Source: CAWBOV01 sp963790525 (GTDB lineage: Bacteria > Actinomycetota > Actinomycetes > Mycobacteriales > Jatrophihabitantaceae). From it: a stretch of DNA of 64,000 nucleotides. Under the pieces are notes generated by a model. It had not been told where the DNA came from. It made no database searches and saw only the letters and a program-made list of their open reading frames with translations. The stretch's first letter is position 1. The number at the start of each line of letters is the position of its first letter. Of this stretch, positions 8,709 to 17,852 are shown piece by piece. The position numbers and the translations under genes were made by a program. The stretch covers positions 992,001 through 1,056,000 of the forward strand of contig CAWBOV010000002.1 of the NCBI GenBank assembly GCA_963790525.1, in the 5' to 3' direction.

Positions 8709-9583
8709 GCGCATCCAGTGCTGTTCGGGTGACCCAGCCTTGTCCGGACGGGACCGGTCGGCCCGAAGCGCCGACGGTCAGCGGGACCGTCGAGGTCTTC
8801 GGTCATTCCGTCGGTTACGCCGAGCGCGGCGCCGGCGACGAGGTGCTGGTCGTGTGTCCGGGCTCGGCCGGCGCCGACGCAAGCTGGGCGAAGGACCTGC
8901 TGGCCGGCCGGATGCGGGTCATCGAGCTGAACCCGCCGGGCTGGGGTGGCACGCCCGCACTGGCCTTCACGATGGACCAGCGTGACCTCGCCGTCCTGCT
9001 CGCGGCGGCTGTCGAAGCGCTCGGCATCGGCCGGTACCACCTCCACGGCGCGTCCATGGGCGGAGTGACCGCGCTCTGGCTTGCCGTCCAGTTTCCGGAT
9101 CGGGTGCGGACGCTGTCGCTGGAAGGCGACATGAACTTCGTGCGCGAGGAGGACCTCGTCGATCCCGCGAGCGTGCGGGTACTGGCCGACATGGTGGCGC
9201 GGGGAGATCCAGAAGGGACCGGGTACCCCCGCGCGGAGAGCCATCCTCGTAAACCCTGGATGGACGAGGAGCACTTCCGCCAGCAGATGCGCAAGCGCAT
9301 ACCGATGATGCAGATGCTCACCCATCGGCATGCGGACGAACTCCTCCAGCGCATGCAGTCGTTCGAGGTGCCCACGCTCGTCCTGCTCGGCGACAAGGAC
9401 GAGCTGCTGGCGACGAGCCATCTCGATCGGTGGCGGGAGGTACACCCTGACGCGGTCACGCGGCCGATCGACGGCGCCGCCCACGACATCCAGAACACCG
9501 AGCCGGAAGCGCTGGTCGAATCCCTGGTCGCCTTCTTCGCCGATCCCGTCCGCCGGCCGCGCGACGAGATGCCGCGAGAATAG
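8705..9583 (+). CDS. Alpha/beta-fold hydrolase
   Basis: The 292-residue enzyme starts at GTG 8705, forming a GTGA overlap with the hydroxylase stop. The nucleophile elbow is HGASMGG (Ser near residue 117), the acid lies in LLGDKDELL, and the catalytic His is in GAAHDIQNTEP near the C-terminus. This is the complete triad of the MhpC/BphD-like superfamily, which contains C-C bond hydrolases and esterases. Coupling to a ring hydroxylase makes cleavage of a ring-derived intermediate plausible, although no ring-cleaving dioxygenase is present in the window. Confidence 0.85.
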   Translation: MSASSAVRVTQPCPDGTGRPEAPTVSGTVEVFGHSVGYAERGAGDEVLVVCPGSAGADASWAKDLLAGRMRVIELNPPGWGGTPALAFTMDQRDLAVLLAAAVEALGIGRYHLHGASMGGVTALWLAVQFPDRVRTLSLEGDMNFVREEDLVDPASVRVLADMVARGDPEGTGYPRAESHPRKPWMDEEHFRQQMRKRIPMMQMLTHRHADELLQRMQSFEVPTLVLLGDKDELLATSHLDRWREVHPDAVTRPIDGAAHDIQNTEPEALVESLVAFFADPVRRPRDEMPRE

Positions 9584-9596
9584 CGAGGCGCTAGCG

Positions 9597-10859
9597 ATGC
9601 TCGATCGTGGAATTCTCGAACGGCTGCGGGATCGCATCCGCCGTGACATCGACGCCGGGCTGCAGTTCGGTGGCATCGAGGGATGCACCGTTGCCATCGG
9701 CTACCGGAACGAGATCCTGTGGGAGGAAGGTTTCGGCGCCGCTGACCACGACACGCCGATCGTCCTGCTGTCCATCACGAAGACCGTGCTCGAATCGGCA
9801 CTGTGGCAGCTGTTCGCCGATGGTCTGGCCCCTGACACTGCAGTCGTGGAGATCGTCCCGGAATTCATGGACGGAACCCAGCCCGACATCTCCATAGCGA
9901 TGATCGAGACGCATCTGGCCGGGTTCGGGCGGTTGCCGATGAGCGACGCGGCCAGTGCGGACCGCACCTCGCGGCTGGAGGTACTCCGCTCCTGGCGGCT
10001 CGAGTCGCCGCCTGGTAGCTACGAGTACAACCCCGTCAACGGTGGGTGGGTGCTCGCCGAGATCATCGAGCGCGTCTCAGGGGCCGATTATCGGCAGTTC
10101 CTCCGGGACGCCGTTCTCCGGCCGCTCGGGTTGTCCGATGTGCATCAGCTGTCCCTCGGCGTGCCTGAACACGACTTCCCGGAGATTCTGCTGCACCGCA
10201 ACCACATGGACGGGTACACGCCCGACCCGGCCAGACGTCAACCCGTCGCGTGTGGTCTCGACACGCGTGCCGGCCTTGCGCTGGGAGTGCCCGCCGTGGG
10301 CGCGGTCGGGACGGCGGGTGGCGTGGCGCGGCTCTACCAGGCCTACCTGCACAACCCGGGAGGCCTGTGGGATCCGGAGATCCTGGCCGATGCGCGGGAC
10401 CGGGTCCGCGTCGAGATGGCGGATCCCGCCGGCCGGCCGATGCGGCGGAGCCTGTCATTCGTGCTGGCCGGGGATCCCGCGGAGCGCTACGGGGAGCGCA
10501 CGTTCTTCGGGCCGGCGACGTCCGGGCGGGCATTCGGTCATCAGGGTCAGGGCGGCCAGATCGCCTGGGCGGATCCGGCGACCGGCCTCTCCTTCGCGTT
10601 CCTGACGAACACCGTCGTGTTCCCGCCAGGGGGTTGCTTCCATCCGCGGTCGCGGGAACTGTCGGCGCTGGCGGCATCGCGTTCTGGACTGATCCACCCG
10701 ACCGGAAAGGGCGAGAATGTCGTCAGGTACCAGCTTGCTGTTGCGCGGTGGCCACATCGTCTCGGTCGACCCCGCGATCGGTGTCGTCCGGGGCGACGTC
10801 CTGATACGGAACGGGGTCATCTCGCAGGTCGGCGTCGTCGATGCCGGACCGGCCGGTGA
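9597..10859 (+). CDS. Class C beta-lactamase-like serine hydrolase (C-terminus doubtful)
   Basis: The protein has SITK (Ser59 and Lys62 of the S-x-x-K motif) and a YEYNPVNG segment (about 142-149) matching the Y-x-N motif of class C beta-lactamase/esterase-family enzymes. It lacks a signal peptide, so it is cytosolic and more likely an esterase or amidase than a penicillin-binding protein. As read, the frame runs to 10859 and overlaps the next gene by 143 bp with an Arg-rich tail. A stop one frame over (10690-10692) would end the protein where the family usually ends, so a single-base insertion near 10670-10688 is likely. Confidence 0.8.
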   Translation: MLDRGILERLRDRIRRDIDAGLQFGGIEGCTVAIGYRNEILWEEGFGAADHDTPIVLLSITKTVLESALWQLFADGLAPDTAVVEIVPEFMDGTQPDISIAMIETHLAGFGRLPMSDAASADRTSRLEVLRSWRLESPPGSYEYNPVNGGWVLAEIIERVSGADYRQFLRDAVLRPLGLSDVHQLSLGVPEHDFPEILLHRNHMDGYTPDPARRQPVACGLDTRAGLALGVPAVGAVGTAGGVARLYQAYLHNPGGLWDPEILADARDRVRVEMADPAGRPMRRSLSFVLAGDPAERYGERTFFGPATSGRAFGHQGQGGQIAWADPATGLSFAFLTNTVVFPPGGCFHPRSRELSALAASRSGLIHPTGKGENVVRYQLAVARWPHRLGRPRDRCRPGRRPDTERGHLAGRRRRCRTGR

Positions 10860-12060
10860 TGTCGAGGTCATCGACGCCACGGACATGATCGTGCTGCCCG
10901 GTTTCGTCGACACGCACAGGCACACGTGGCAGACCGCCGTCCGCCACCGGAACGGCGACTCACACGGGCCCGCCTATTTCGCCGAGATGCTGGACACGAT
11001 CGGACCGGGCTACGAACCGGAGGACGTGTACATCGGGACGTTGCTGGGTGCGGTCGGGGCGATCGACGCCGGGACGACGACGCTGTTCGACTGGGCGCAC
11101 ATCCAGAACACGCCCGCCCACGCGGACGCCGGTATTCGCGCGCTGACCGAGTCCGGTATCCGCGGCGTGTTCGGCCACGGCCGGTCACTTGCCCGACCCG
11201 AGGAGCGCGGTGCCCAACGTTCGGAAGGGCACTCGGCGGACATCCGGAGGTTGAGCCGTCAGTACTTCTCCGAACCGTCGTTGCTGACGCTGGCCATGGC
11301 GGCCCGCGGACCTGAGGCCACGGACGGCGAGGTGTGGCGGTCGGACCTGGAGCTGGCTCGCGAGCTCGGCATCCGTAGTTCGATGCACGTGGGGATCTCC
11401 GGCTTGGGGCCGATCCACAGAGCGGTGAGCCGGATGCACGACGCGGGGGTGCTCGGCCCAGACCTGATCTTCATCCATGCGAACAGCTGCTCCGACGACG
11501 AGGTCCGGTACATCGCCGAGTGCGGGGCCGGCGTGAGCATCGGCATCCAGGTCGAGATGACCAGCCAGGGTTCGGGACCGATCCCGACCGACCGGTTCCT
11601 CGCCGTCGGTGTCTGGCCGAGCCTGAGCGGCGACACCGAGACGATGGGGTCGGGCGACATGTTCACCCAGATGCGGCTGGCCCTGTGTGAGTACCGGCTG
11701 AAGGCCGGTACGGGCCTGACGGCAGCAGGGGCACCGGAGACGCTGGCGACGACGGACGTGCTTCGAATGGCCACCCTGGTCGGTGCCCAGACCCTGGGTC
11801 TGGGTGACGTGACCGGATCGATCACACCTGGCAAGTCCGCCGACATCGTCATGATCGATGCGTCGTCCATCAACCTGGCGCCGGTGAGTGACCCGGTGGG
11901 GGCGATCGTGCTTGCGGCTCATCCGGGCAACGTCGACACAGTGATGGTGGCCGGGCGCGTCCTCAAGCGCGGAGGGCAGCTCGTCGGGGTGGATGTCGAT
12001 CGGTTGCTGGCGTCGGCCGCCCGGTCCAATCGGCGCCACCCGAGCCGGCACGTGCGGTAG
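10717..12060 (+). CDS. TRZ/ATZ-type amidohydrolase
   Basis: The 447-residue amidohydrolase has DTHRHTW (HxH metal pair, about residues 66-70), SMHVG and FIHANS histidines, LSGDTET with the catalytic Asp (about 303-307), and a C-terminal GKSADIVMID strand typical of the cytosine deaminase/atrazine chlorohydrolase branch. These metal enzymes deaminate or dechlorinate N-heteroaromatic rings or hydrolyse cyclic amides. ATG 10717 is preceded by GGAAAGG. It is the last gene of the hydroxylase operon. Its presence hints that the imported compound may be a nitrogen-containing ring. Confidence 0.87.
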   Translation: MSSGTSLLLRGGHIVSVDPAIGVVRGDVLIRNGVISQVGVVDAGPAGDVEVIDATDMIVLPGFVDTHRHTWQTAVRHRNGDSHGPAYFAEMLDTIGPGYEPEDVYIGTLLGAVGAIDAGTTTLFDWAHIQNTPAHADAGIRALTESGIRGVFGHGRSLARPEERGAQRSEGHSADIRRLSRQYFSEPSLLTLAMAARGPEATDGEVWRSDLELARELGIRSSMHVGISGLGPIHRAVSRMHDAGVLGPDLIFIHANSCSDDEVRYIAECGAGVSIGIQVEMTSQGSGPIPTDRFLAVGVWPSLSGDTETMGSGDMFTQMRLALCEYRLKAGTGLTAAGAPETLATTDVLRMATLVGAQTLGLGDVTGSITPGKSADIVMIDASSINLAPVSDPVGAIVLAAHPGNVDTVMVAGRVLKRGGQLVGVDVDRLLASAARSNRRHPSRHVR

Positions 12061-12103
12061 CGCGTCGAACCGTCAGCGCACCGGGTGCCCGAGCGGGCGG
12101 GAG

Positions 12104-12940
12104 TCAGCGGGGGGTGTCGTCGGCGCTGCGGGCCACCACTTCGAGCGAGGCGTACTCGGCGCTCAGGGCGGCCAACTTCGCCATGGTCGTCTCGAACGAG
12201 CCCGCGCCCAGGGGCAGATGAAGGTTCGGGCCTCCCCGCGCAACGTCCGTGACGATGATGTCCGCTGCTTTCCGTGGGTTGCCCCGTTGGGGGGTGTCCG
12301 ACGTCCGCGCCAGCTCGACCTGGCGACGGAGGGGAGTTGTGTCGTAGTCGGCGATGGGGTGCGTGACCTGTCCGGCCGAGCGCGCCCAGTCGGTTCGGAA
12401 GCCCGAGGGCTCGACCAGGAGGACCCGGATGCCGAAAGGTCGCAGCTCCTGCGCGAGTGCTTCGGAGATCCCTTCGACGGCGAACTTCGAAGCGCAGTAG
12501 TAACCGACGGAGGCAAAGCCGTTCAGGCCGGCGATGGACGCCATGTTCACGACGGTCCCTGACCGGTGGGCGCGCATGAGCGGAAGCACAGCGGTGGTCA
12601 TGCGCATCAGCCCGAAGAAATTGATCTCGAACAGGTGGCGGACGTCGGCCTCGGCACTCTCCTCGACGCCACCGAAGTAGCTGACGCCCGCGTTGTTGAC
12701 CAGCACATCGACGGTGCCGAAACGGTCTTCGGCCGTCGCCACCGCTGCCTCGACCTGCTGAGGATCGCGCACGTCGAGTCTCTGGGCGACGACCTGTGCG
12801 TCGTCGTAGGGCGCGACCACCTCGGCGACGTCGCCCACGTTGCGGGCGGTCACCACCGCTCGGTCACCGCGGGCGAGGACGGCGGACGCGAGCTCGCGCC
12901 CGAAACCGGAGGAACATCCGGTGATCAACCAGGTCTTCAT
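12104..12940 (-). CDS. Short-chain dehydrogenase/reductase
   Basis: The 278-residue classical SDR has TGCSSGFG for NAD(P) binding (residues 7-14), VNNAG, and a catalytic YYCASK; the Ser is in NMASIAG. The start is the ATG at 12940 that gives MKTWLITGCSSG; the longer upstream frame adds unrelated residues. It is convergent with the amidohydrolase and divergent from the AraC gene. AraC-SDR divergent pairs are common, with AraC controlling the SDR. Substrate unknown. Confidence 0.9.
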   Translation of the reverse strand: MKTWLITGCSSGFGRELASAVLARGDRAVVTARNVGDVAEVVAPYDDAQVVAQRLDVRDPQQVEAAVATAEDRFGTVDVLVNNAGVSYFGGVEESAEADVRHLFEINFFGLMRMTTAVLPLMRAHRSGTVVNMASIAGLNGFASVGYYCASKFAVEGISEALAQELRPFGIRVLLVEPSGFRTDWARSAGQVTHPIADYDTTPLRRQVELARTSDTPQRGNPRKAADIIVTDVARGGPNLHLPLGAGSFETTMAKLAALSAEYASLEVVARSADDTPR

Positions 12941-13056
12941 GGTGTCGATCCAAGTTCGGGGCGCAGCGTCGCGGTAGGCCAGAGATCGCCATTTCCTGCC
13001 CGATCCTGTCACCCACACAGTCGCGGCCCACAGGGCAGTGGTGGCACCCTCGGTGC

Positions 13057-13944
13057 ATGCCTGACGACCAGGAACTGCTCGCTGAGATCCGTGACCGCGT
13101 CGCGCTCGTCGCGCGGGGCGACTCCCGCACGCCCATCGACGGCCTTCTGGTCTCGAGGATCGAGACCTCCGAGCCCGACCACCAGCTCACAGAGCCGCTG
13201 TTCGTGCTTATGGCACAGGGCGGCAAGCGGTTGTACTTCGAACGGGACGCGATCGAGTACGGGGGGGAGTGCCTGATCGTGACGACCAGCATTCCGCTGT
13301 CCGGGCACTTCATCGATGCGCGCCCGGAGCGTCCGGCCCTCGCGGTCGGCCTGCGACTGCGACCGAGCGTGATCGCTGCGCTGCTACCGACGATGCCGCA
13401 CGGCTTGCCCGATCGTCGCGGTGCTCAGCGTGCCGTCGGAACCTGCACCGCCGAGAGCGGCGTCCTCGACGCGGTCGCCCGGATGCTGCGGTTGGTGGAT
13501 GCACCCAGCGACGCCCGCGTGCTGGCGCCGATGATCGAGCGGGAGATCTGCTGGCGCCTGCTGACCGGGCCGATGGCGTCCAGCGTGGCGCAGATCGGGT
13601 CGCCTGACAGCAACCTGGCCCGCGTGAGCCGTTCGATCGCCTGGATTCGGGAGAACTACGCCGAGCCGCTGGCGCTGTCACAACTGGCGACCGGCGCGGG
13701 GATGAGCCGGTCGACCTTCCACCGGCACTTCCGTGGGGTCACGGGATTCACGCCGTTGCAGTTCCAGAAGCAGCTGCGCCTGCACGAGGCGCGGTCGCTT
13801 CTGCTCGCCCGCGCCAGCGATGTGACCGGCGTAGCCCATCGGGTCGGCTACAGCAGTCCCACGCAGTTCAGCCGTGAGTACCGAAGGCTGTTCGGTGCAC
13901 CTCCTCGCCGCGACGTGAACCGGCTGCGAATCCGCATCCGCTAG
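13057..13944 (+). CDS. AraC-family transcriptional regulator
   Basis: The 295-residue protein has an N-terminal AraC_N (PF06719-like) cupin region (about 30-150) and a C-terminal double helix-turn-helix, including LATGAGMSRSTFHRHFRGVTGFTPLQFQKQLR (split here by function: first HTH and linker) and VAHRVGYSSPTQFSREYRRLFG. It is divergent from the SDR with 116 bp between, so it probably regulates that gene and itself. The 3' end overlaps the hspR gene by 4 bp in convergent orientation. Confidence 0.92.
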   Translation: MPDDQELLAEIRDRVALVARGDSRTPIDGLLVSRIETSEPDHQLTEPLFVLMAQGGKRLYFERDAIEYGGECLIVTTSIPLSGHFIDARPERPALAVGLRLRPSVIAALLPTMPHGLPDRRGAQRAVGTCTAESGVLDAVARMLRLVDAPSDARVLAPMIEREICWRLLTGPMASSVAQIGSPDSNLARVSRSIAWIRENYAEPLALSQLATGAGMSRSTFHRHFRGVTGFTPLQFQKQLRLHEARSLLLARASDVTGVAHRVGYSSPTQFSREYRRLFGAPPRRDVNRLRIRIR

Positions 13945-14276
13945 CGCGATCCGTCCGCCTGTTCGGTCAGCTCCTTCTCCGACGTCGGCTGTTGACGGTC
14001 CTTCTTCGCGGCCCGCAGGCGGGTGTTCTGGGCCTCCAGGTCGAGGACCATGCTGATGCCGGCGAGGTTCAGACCAGCGCCGAGCAGGTCGCCGATGTGG
14101 CGCAACCGGTCGAGGTCGTCGGCGCTGTAGCGACGGGTGCCACCCTCGGTCCGCTGTGGCTGCAACAGCCCGCGGGCCTCGTACAGGCGCAGATTCTGGA
14201 TGCCCATGCCGACGAGCTCGGCCGCGACGGCGATGCCATACACCCCGCGCGCGGCGTCCGGGCCGGGCACTGCCAT
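13941..14276 (-). CDS. hspR: MerR-family heat-shock regulator HspR-like
   Basis: The 111-residue protein has an N-terminal MerR winged helix (residues 12-75, with NLRLYEARGLLQPQR and GGTRRYSADDLDRL) followed by a short coiled tail rich in charged residues. HspR of actinobacteria represses dnaK or hsp20 genes at high-affinity operators. It is divergent from the small heat-shock gene, and SD GGAGGAG lies before ATG 14276. The pairing with Hsp20 supports HspR over other MerR regulators. Confidence 0.85.
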   Translation of the reverse strand: MAVPGPDAARGVYGIAVAAELVGMGIQNLRLYEARGLLQPQRTEGGTRRYSADDLDRLRHIGDLLGAGLNLAGISMVLDLEAQNTRLRAAKKDRQQPTSEKELTEQADGSR

Positions 14277-14346
14277 CGCCGCCGTCTCCTCCGCTGAGAT
14301 TTTTCCGATCGCCTCTTGCCTGAGAGTAAGGCGGGTGATACAAAAA

Positions 14347-14368
14347 ATCTATAGCGCATGCCATAGAT
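14347..14368. promoter_or_regulatory. Palindrome between hspR and hsp20
   Basis: Arms ATCTAT (14347-14352) and ATAGAT (14363-14368) are perfect inverted repeats around a GC-rich spacer; 18 of 22 bases are symmetric. It is located 60 bp before the Hsp20 SD. It differs from the Streptomyces HAIR consensus (CTTGAGT-N7-ACTCAAG), so it is only a candidate HspR operator. Confidence 0.4.
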
Positions 14369-14427
14369 CGCGACGATCTGTGGTCCACGAAGAAGCATCC
14401 GTGAACAGATTGGTGGAGGTGGTAACG

Positions 14428-14859
14428 ATGCTGATGCGCACCGACCCGTTCCGTGAACTGGACCGGCTGACCCAGCAGATGTGGGGTACGAACGGAACGC
14501 TGGCCCGTCCGTCGGTCATGCCGATGGACGCCTGGCGCGACGGCGACACATTCCATGTCGAGTTCGACCTCCCGGGCGTGAACCCGGACTCGATCGACCT
14601 GGACGTGGAACGCAACGTGGTCACCGTCAGGGCCGAACGTCCCCCGCGGGCCAGCGACGCCGATCTGATCGCAGCCGAGCGCCCTCGTGGGGTCTTCAGC
14701 CGGCAGTTGATCCTCGGCGACAACCTCGACACCGAGCACATCGCCGCCAGCTACGACAGCGGCGTGCTCACCCTGGCGATCCCCGTCGCCGAGAAGGCGA
14801 AGCCGCGCAAGATCTCGGTCACGAGCAAGGGCGACGATCGGCACGCCATCCACGCCTGA
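14428..14859 (+). CDS. Small heat-shock protein Hsp20
   Basis: The 143-residue alpha-crystallin-domain protein starts at ATG 14428 after TGGAGG. The family signature is clear: FHVEFDLPGVNPDSIDLDVERNVVTV, then RGVFSRQLILGDNLDTEHIAASYDSGVLTLAIPVAEKAKPRKI, with the terminal I-P-V style strand. It is an ATP-independent holdase that prevents aggregation of unfolding proteins in the cytosol. It is divergent from hspR, which probably represses it at low temperature. Confidence 0.93.
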   Translation: MLMRTDPFRELDRLTQQMWGTNGTLARPSVMPMDAWRDGDTFHVEFDLPGVNPDSIDLDVERNVVTVRAERPPRASDADLIAAERPRGVFSRQLILGDNLDTEHIAASYDSGVLTLAIPVAEKAKPRKISVTSKGDDRHAIHA

Positions 14860-14874
14860 GCCCGAGCCGACCAC

Positions 14875-14910
14875 GTGACCAGGACGGCCTGATCAGGTCG
14901 TCCTGGTCAC
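14875..14910. terminator. Bidirectional hairpin terminator
   Basis: GTGACCAGGACG (14875-14886) and CGTCCTGGTCAC (14899-14910) form a perfect 12-bp stem with a 12-base loop, between the converging hsp20 and moaD-like genes. No U-tract, as usual in high-GC actinobacteria. It includes the stop codon of the moaD-like gene. Confidence 0.75.
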
Positions 14911-15196
14911 CCGCCGGCCATGGCTCCGATGATGCGGAAGGGTTCGTTCCCGTCCACCACGGCGGTGGGCAGCGGGGTGTCCGGCGACTCGTGCGAGAGG
15001 TCCTGCTCGCAGGCATAGAACCGCACGAACGCCCGGCGTTGTCCCGTCGCAGGATCGCGGAGGGTGCCACGCAACGCGGGGTAATGCTTCTCGAGCGCGT
15101 CGATGACTCCGCGCAGCGTGGGGTCGGCCTCGAGGTTGATCTCCTTCTCACTGCGAGCCAGCTGACGCAGATGTGCCGGCAGCAGGACTCGGATCG

Positions 15197-15200
<4 letters not shown>
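14907..15200 (-). CDS. MoaD/ThiS-family ubiquitin-like protein
   Basis: The 97-residue protein starts at GTG 15200 inside a GTGA overlap with the stop of the preceding BNR-repeat gene. It has the beta-grasp pattern of MoaD/ThiS and ends in AMAGG, a C-terminal Gly-Gly as required for sulfur-carrier activation. Such proteins carry thiocarboxylate sulfur for molybdopterin, thiamin or other biosynthesis. Its strict coupling to the BNR protein, rather than to moa or thi genes, is a recurrent actinobacterial arrangement whose purpose is unclear to me. Confidence 0.8.
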
Positions 15201-16309
<1,109 letters not shown>

Positions 16310-16457
16310 GTGTGCCTCCCGGATAGCGATCTGCACGACCTACCCCGGCATGCTAGAACCGATGACCGACAACGGCGCCGTACAGACCATCCGGCTTCGT
16401 GCTGCTCCGATCGAGGCGGGAGCACGCGGCCGGGGGTCCGCAGCCGACGTGAGTCTC

Positions 16458-17411
16458 TCAGGCGATCACGGATTCGAGCCGGGCGTAGGAGGCCTCCATC
16501 CCGCCGGTCATGCCGGTCGCGAGTGTGGAGTCGCGGACGGTGCTGTCGGGGAAGGTCATGACGAACGAGAGCAGGGTGCCTCCCTCGACAGCCGTGAAGG
16601 TGAGTTCGTTGGTGCACGACGGCCCGTCGGAGCCGATCAGGGTCTCGCTGGTCACACTGCGGTGCGGTGGCAGGGACTCCAGCAGCGTCCCGGTGAAGCC
16701 GAATCGCCCGTCTCCGTCGACCCGTTCCCACTCGTAGCGGTACGTCCGGCCGACCTCGGTCGCGACCTCGCACACCGGCATCGTCCAGCCGTCGGGACCG
16801 AGCATCCACCGCTGCAGCAGTGCCGGTTCCTGGTGCGCCCGCCACACCGTGTCCAGATCGCCACGGATGACGCGGCTGACGCGCACCTGCGTGTCGCTCA
16901 GGATCTGCGTGGTCGTGCCGTTTCCGGCGGCGAACGCGGCGAGATCGGCGAGGACTGTGTCCATCTGGCCCATCGCCTCGGACATTCCCCGGTCCATGCC
17001 CATGCCGAGCAGCTTCTCCATGTCCTCGACGGAGGTGAAGTACGTCGTCGTGGACACCCGCGAACCGCCCGGCGTCGCCTCGAAGGCGAAGGCCATTCGC
17101 ATGGACGGCAGGTCGGTGCCGTCGGCGAACCCGCCACTGGTCTCGAAGCTCTTCAGCTCGTCGACGGCGATCCAGTCCCAGTAGCAGCGCGCGGCGTCGC
17201 CGTCGGGGCCGGTCATCGTGTACTCGCTGCGGCCGCCGACGCAGCCGTCGTGGCGGGTGAACACGGCCGGGTAGGTCGGTGGTCCCCAGAAGCGCTCGAG
17301 CAACCGCGGGTCGAGGTAGGCGTCCCAGAGCCGGCGCAGTGGCGCGGCGAAGTCGGCGACCACGGTCATCGTGAGCGCCTCGGCATCCTTGGTGACAGAC
17401 GTGACAGGCAT
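16458..17411 (-). CDS. Tandem SRPBCC (AHSA1-like) domain protein
   Basis: The 317-residue protein contains two START/Bet v 1-like AHSA1 domains: residues about 10-145 (FAAPLRRLWDAYLDPRLLERFWGPP) and 165-315 (IRGDLDTVWRAHQEPALLQRWMLGPDG). Each has the 'F-x-A-P/D-xxxVWxAxxDPxxLxxWxxP' opening strand and the terminal T-x-G-M-xxG-M helix. Start ATG 17411 follows GGAGG. AHSA1 genes are commonly operonic with an upstream ArsR repressor, as here. Small hydrophobic ligand binding is the usual inference. Function unknown. Confidence 0.85.
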   Translation of the reverse strand: MPVTSVTKDAEALTMTVVADFAAPLRRLWDAYLDPRLLERFWGPPTYPAVFTRHDGCVGGRSEYTMTGPDGDAARCYWDWIAVDELKSFETSGGFADGTDLPSMRMAFAFEATPGGSRVSTTTYFTSVEDMEKLLGMGMDRGMSEAMGQMDTVLADLAAFAAGNGTTTQILSDTQVRVSRVIRGDLDTVWRAHQEPALLQRWMLGPDGWTMPVCEVATEVGRTYRYEWERVDGDGRFGFTGTLLESLPPHRSVTSETLIGSDGPSCTNELTFTAVEGGTLLSFVMTFPDSTVRDSTLATGMTGGMEASYARLESVIA

Positions 17412-17445
17412 CGACAGCCTCCGTTTCCTCGTGTGGGTGTGCCGG

Positions 17446-17785
17446 CTATTCCGGCTCGGCGAGCAGGGCATCGAGGCGTTCGATGCGCGCGCGCCAGATC
17501 TGTTCGTAGGAGTCCAGGAGCGCCTGGGCTCGGCGGATCATGTCCGGGATTGGCGCGGACCAGCCGCTCCCGGCCGTGCGGGTGCTTCGTCACCAGACCA
17601 GCTCCCTCGAGCACCGCGACATGCTTCTGCACCGCGGCGAAGGACATCTCGTAGGACGCGGCGAGTGCGGAGACCGTCGCCTCACCGACCAGCGTCCGCC
17701 GCACGATGTCGCGCCGGGTGGCATCGGCCAGGGCCCGGAAGATCCGGTCGACCTCGCTGTCGCTCAGTGCCTCTTGTACAACCAT
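17446..17785 (-). pseudogene. ArsR-family regulator, frameshifted
   Basis: The N-terminal winged helix is intact (EVDRIFRALADATRRDIVRRTL ... FAAVQKHVAVLEGAGLVTKHPHGRERLVRANP). At about 17546-17548 one base too many (a GGG run on the + strand) switches frame. The correct continuation DMIRRAQALLDSYEQIWRARIERLDALLAEPE then stops at 17446, giving 112 residues, normal for the family. As sequenced, translation would instead continue into an Arg-rich tail inside the SRPBCC gene (to 17366). Start ATG 17785 lies within an 18-bp palindrome and has no SD, suggesting a leaderless, autoregulated mRNA. Sequencing error is likelier than decay. Confidence 0.8.
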
Positions 17786-17794
17786 ATGGTTGTA
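17777..17794. promoter_or_regulatory. 18-bp perfect palindrome over the arsR start codon
   Basis: TACAACCATATGGTTGTA is fully symmetric and includes the ATG of the ArsR gene on the minus strand. ArsR repressors of SRPBCC operons commonly bind a palindrome at their own start, so this is the probable autoregulatory operator. Confidence 0.65.
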
Positions 17795-17852
17795 GATTGG
17801 CACACGCCGATCGGGTCGTCAACCCGTTGACGCACTCCTTTTCCGGCCGGGA

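Noticed and set aside
14281..14346. HAIR-like HspR site around CTTGCCTGAGAGTAAG
   Set aside because: It does not match CTTGAGT-N7-ACTCAAG on either half closely enough; only the ATCTAT palindrome is kept as candidate.
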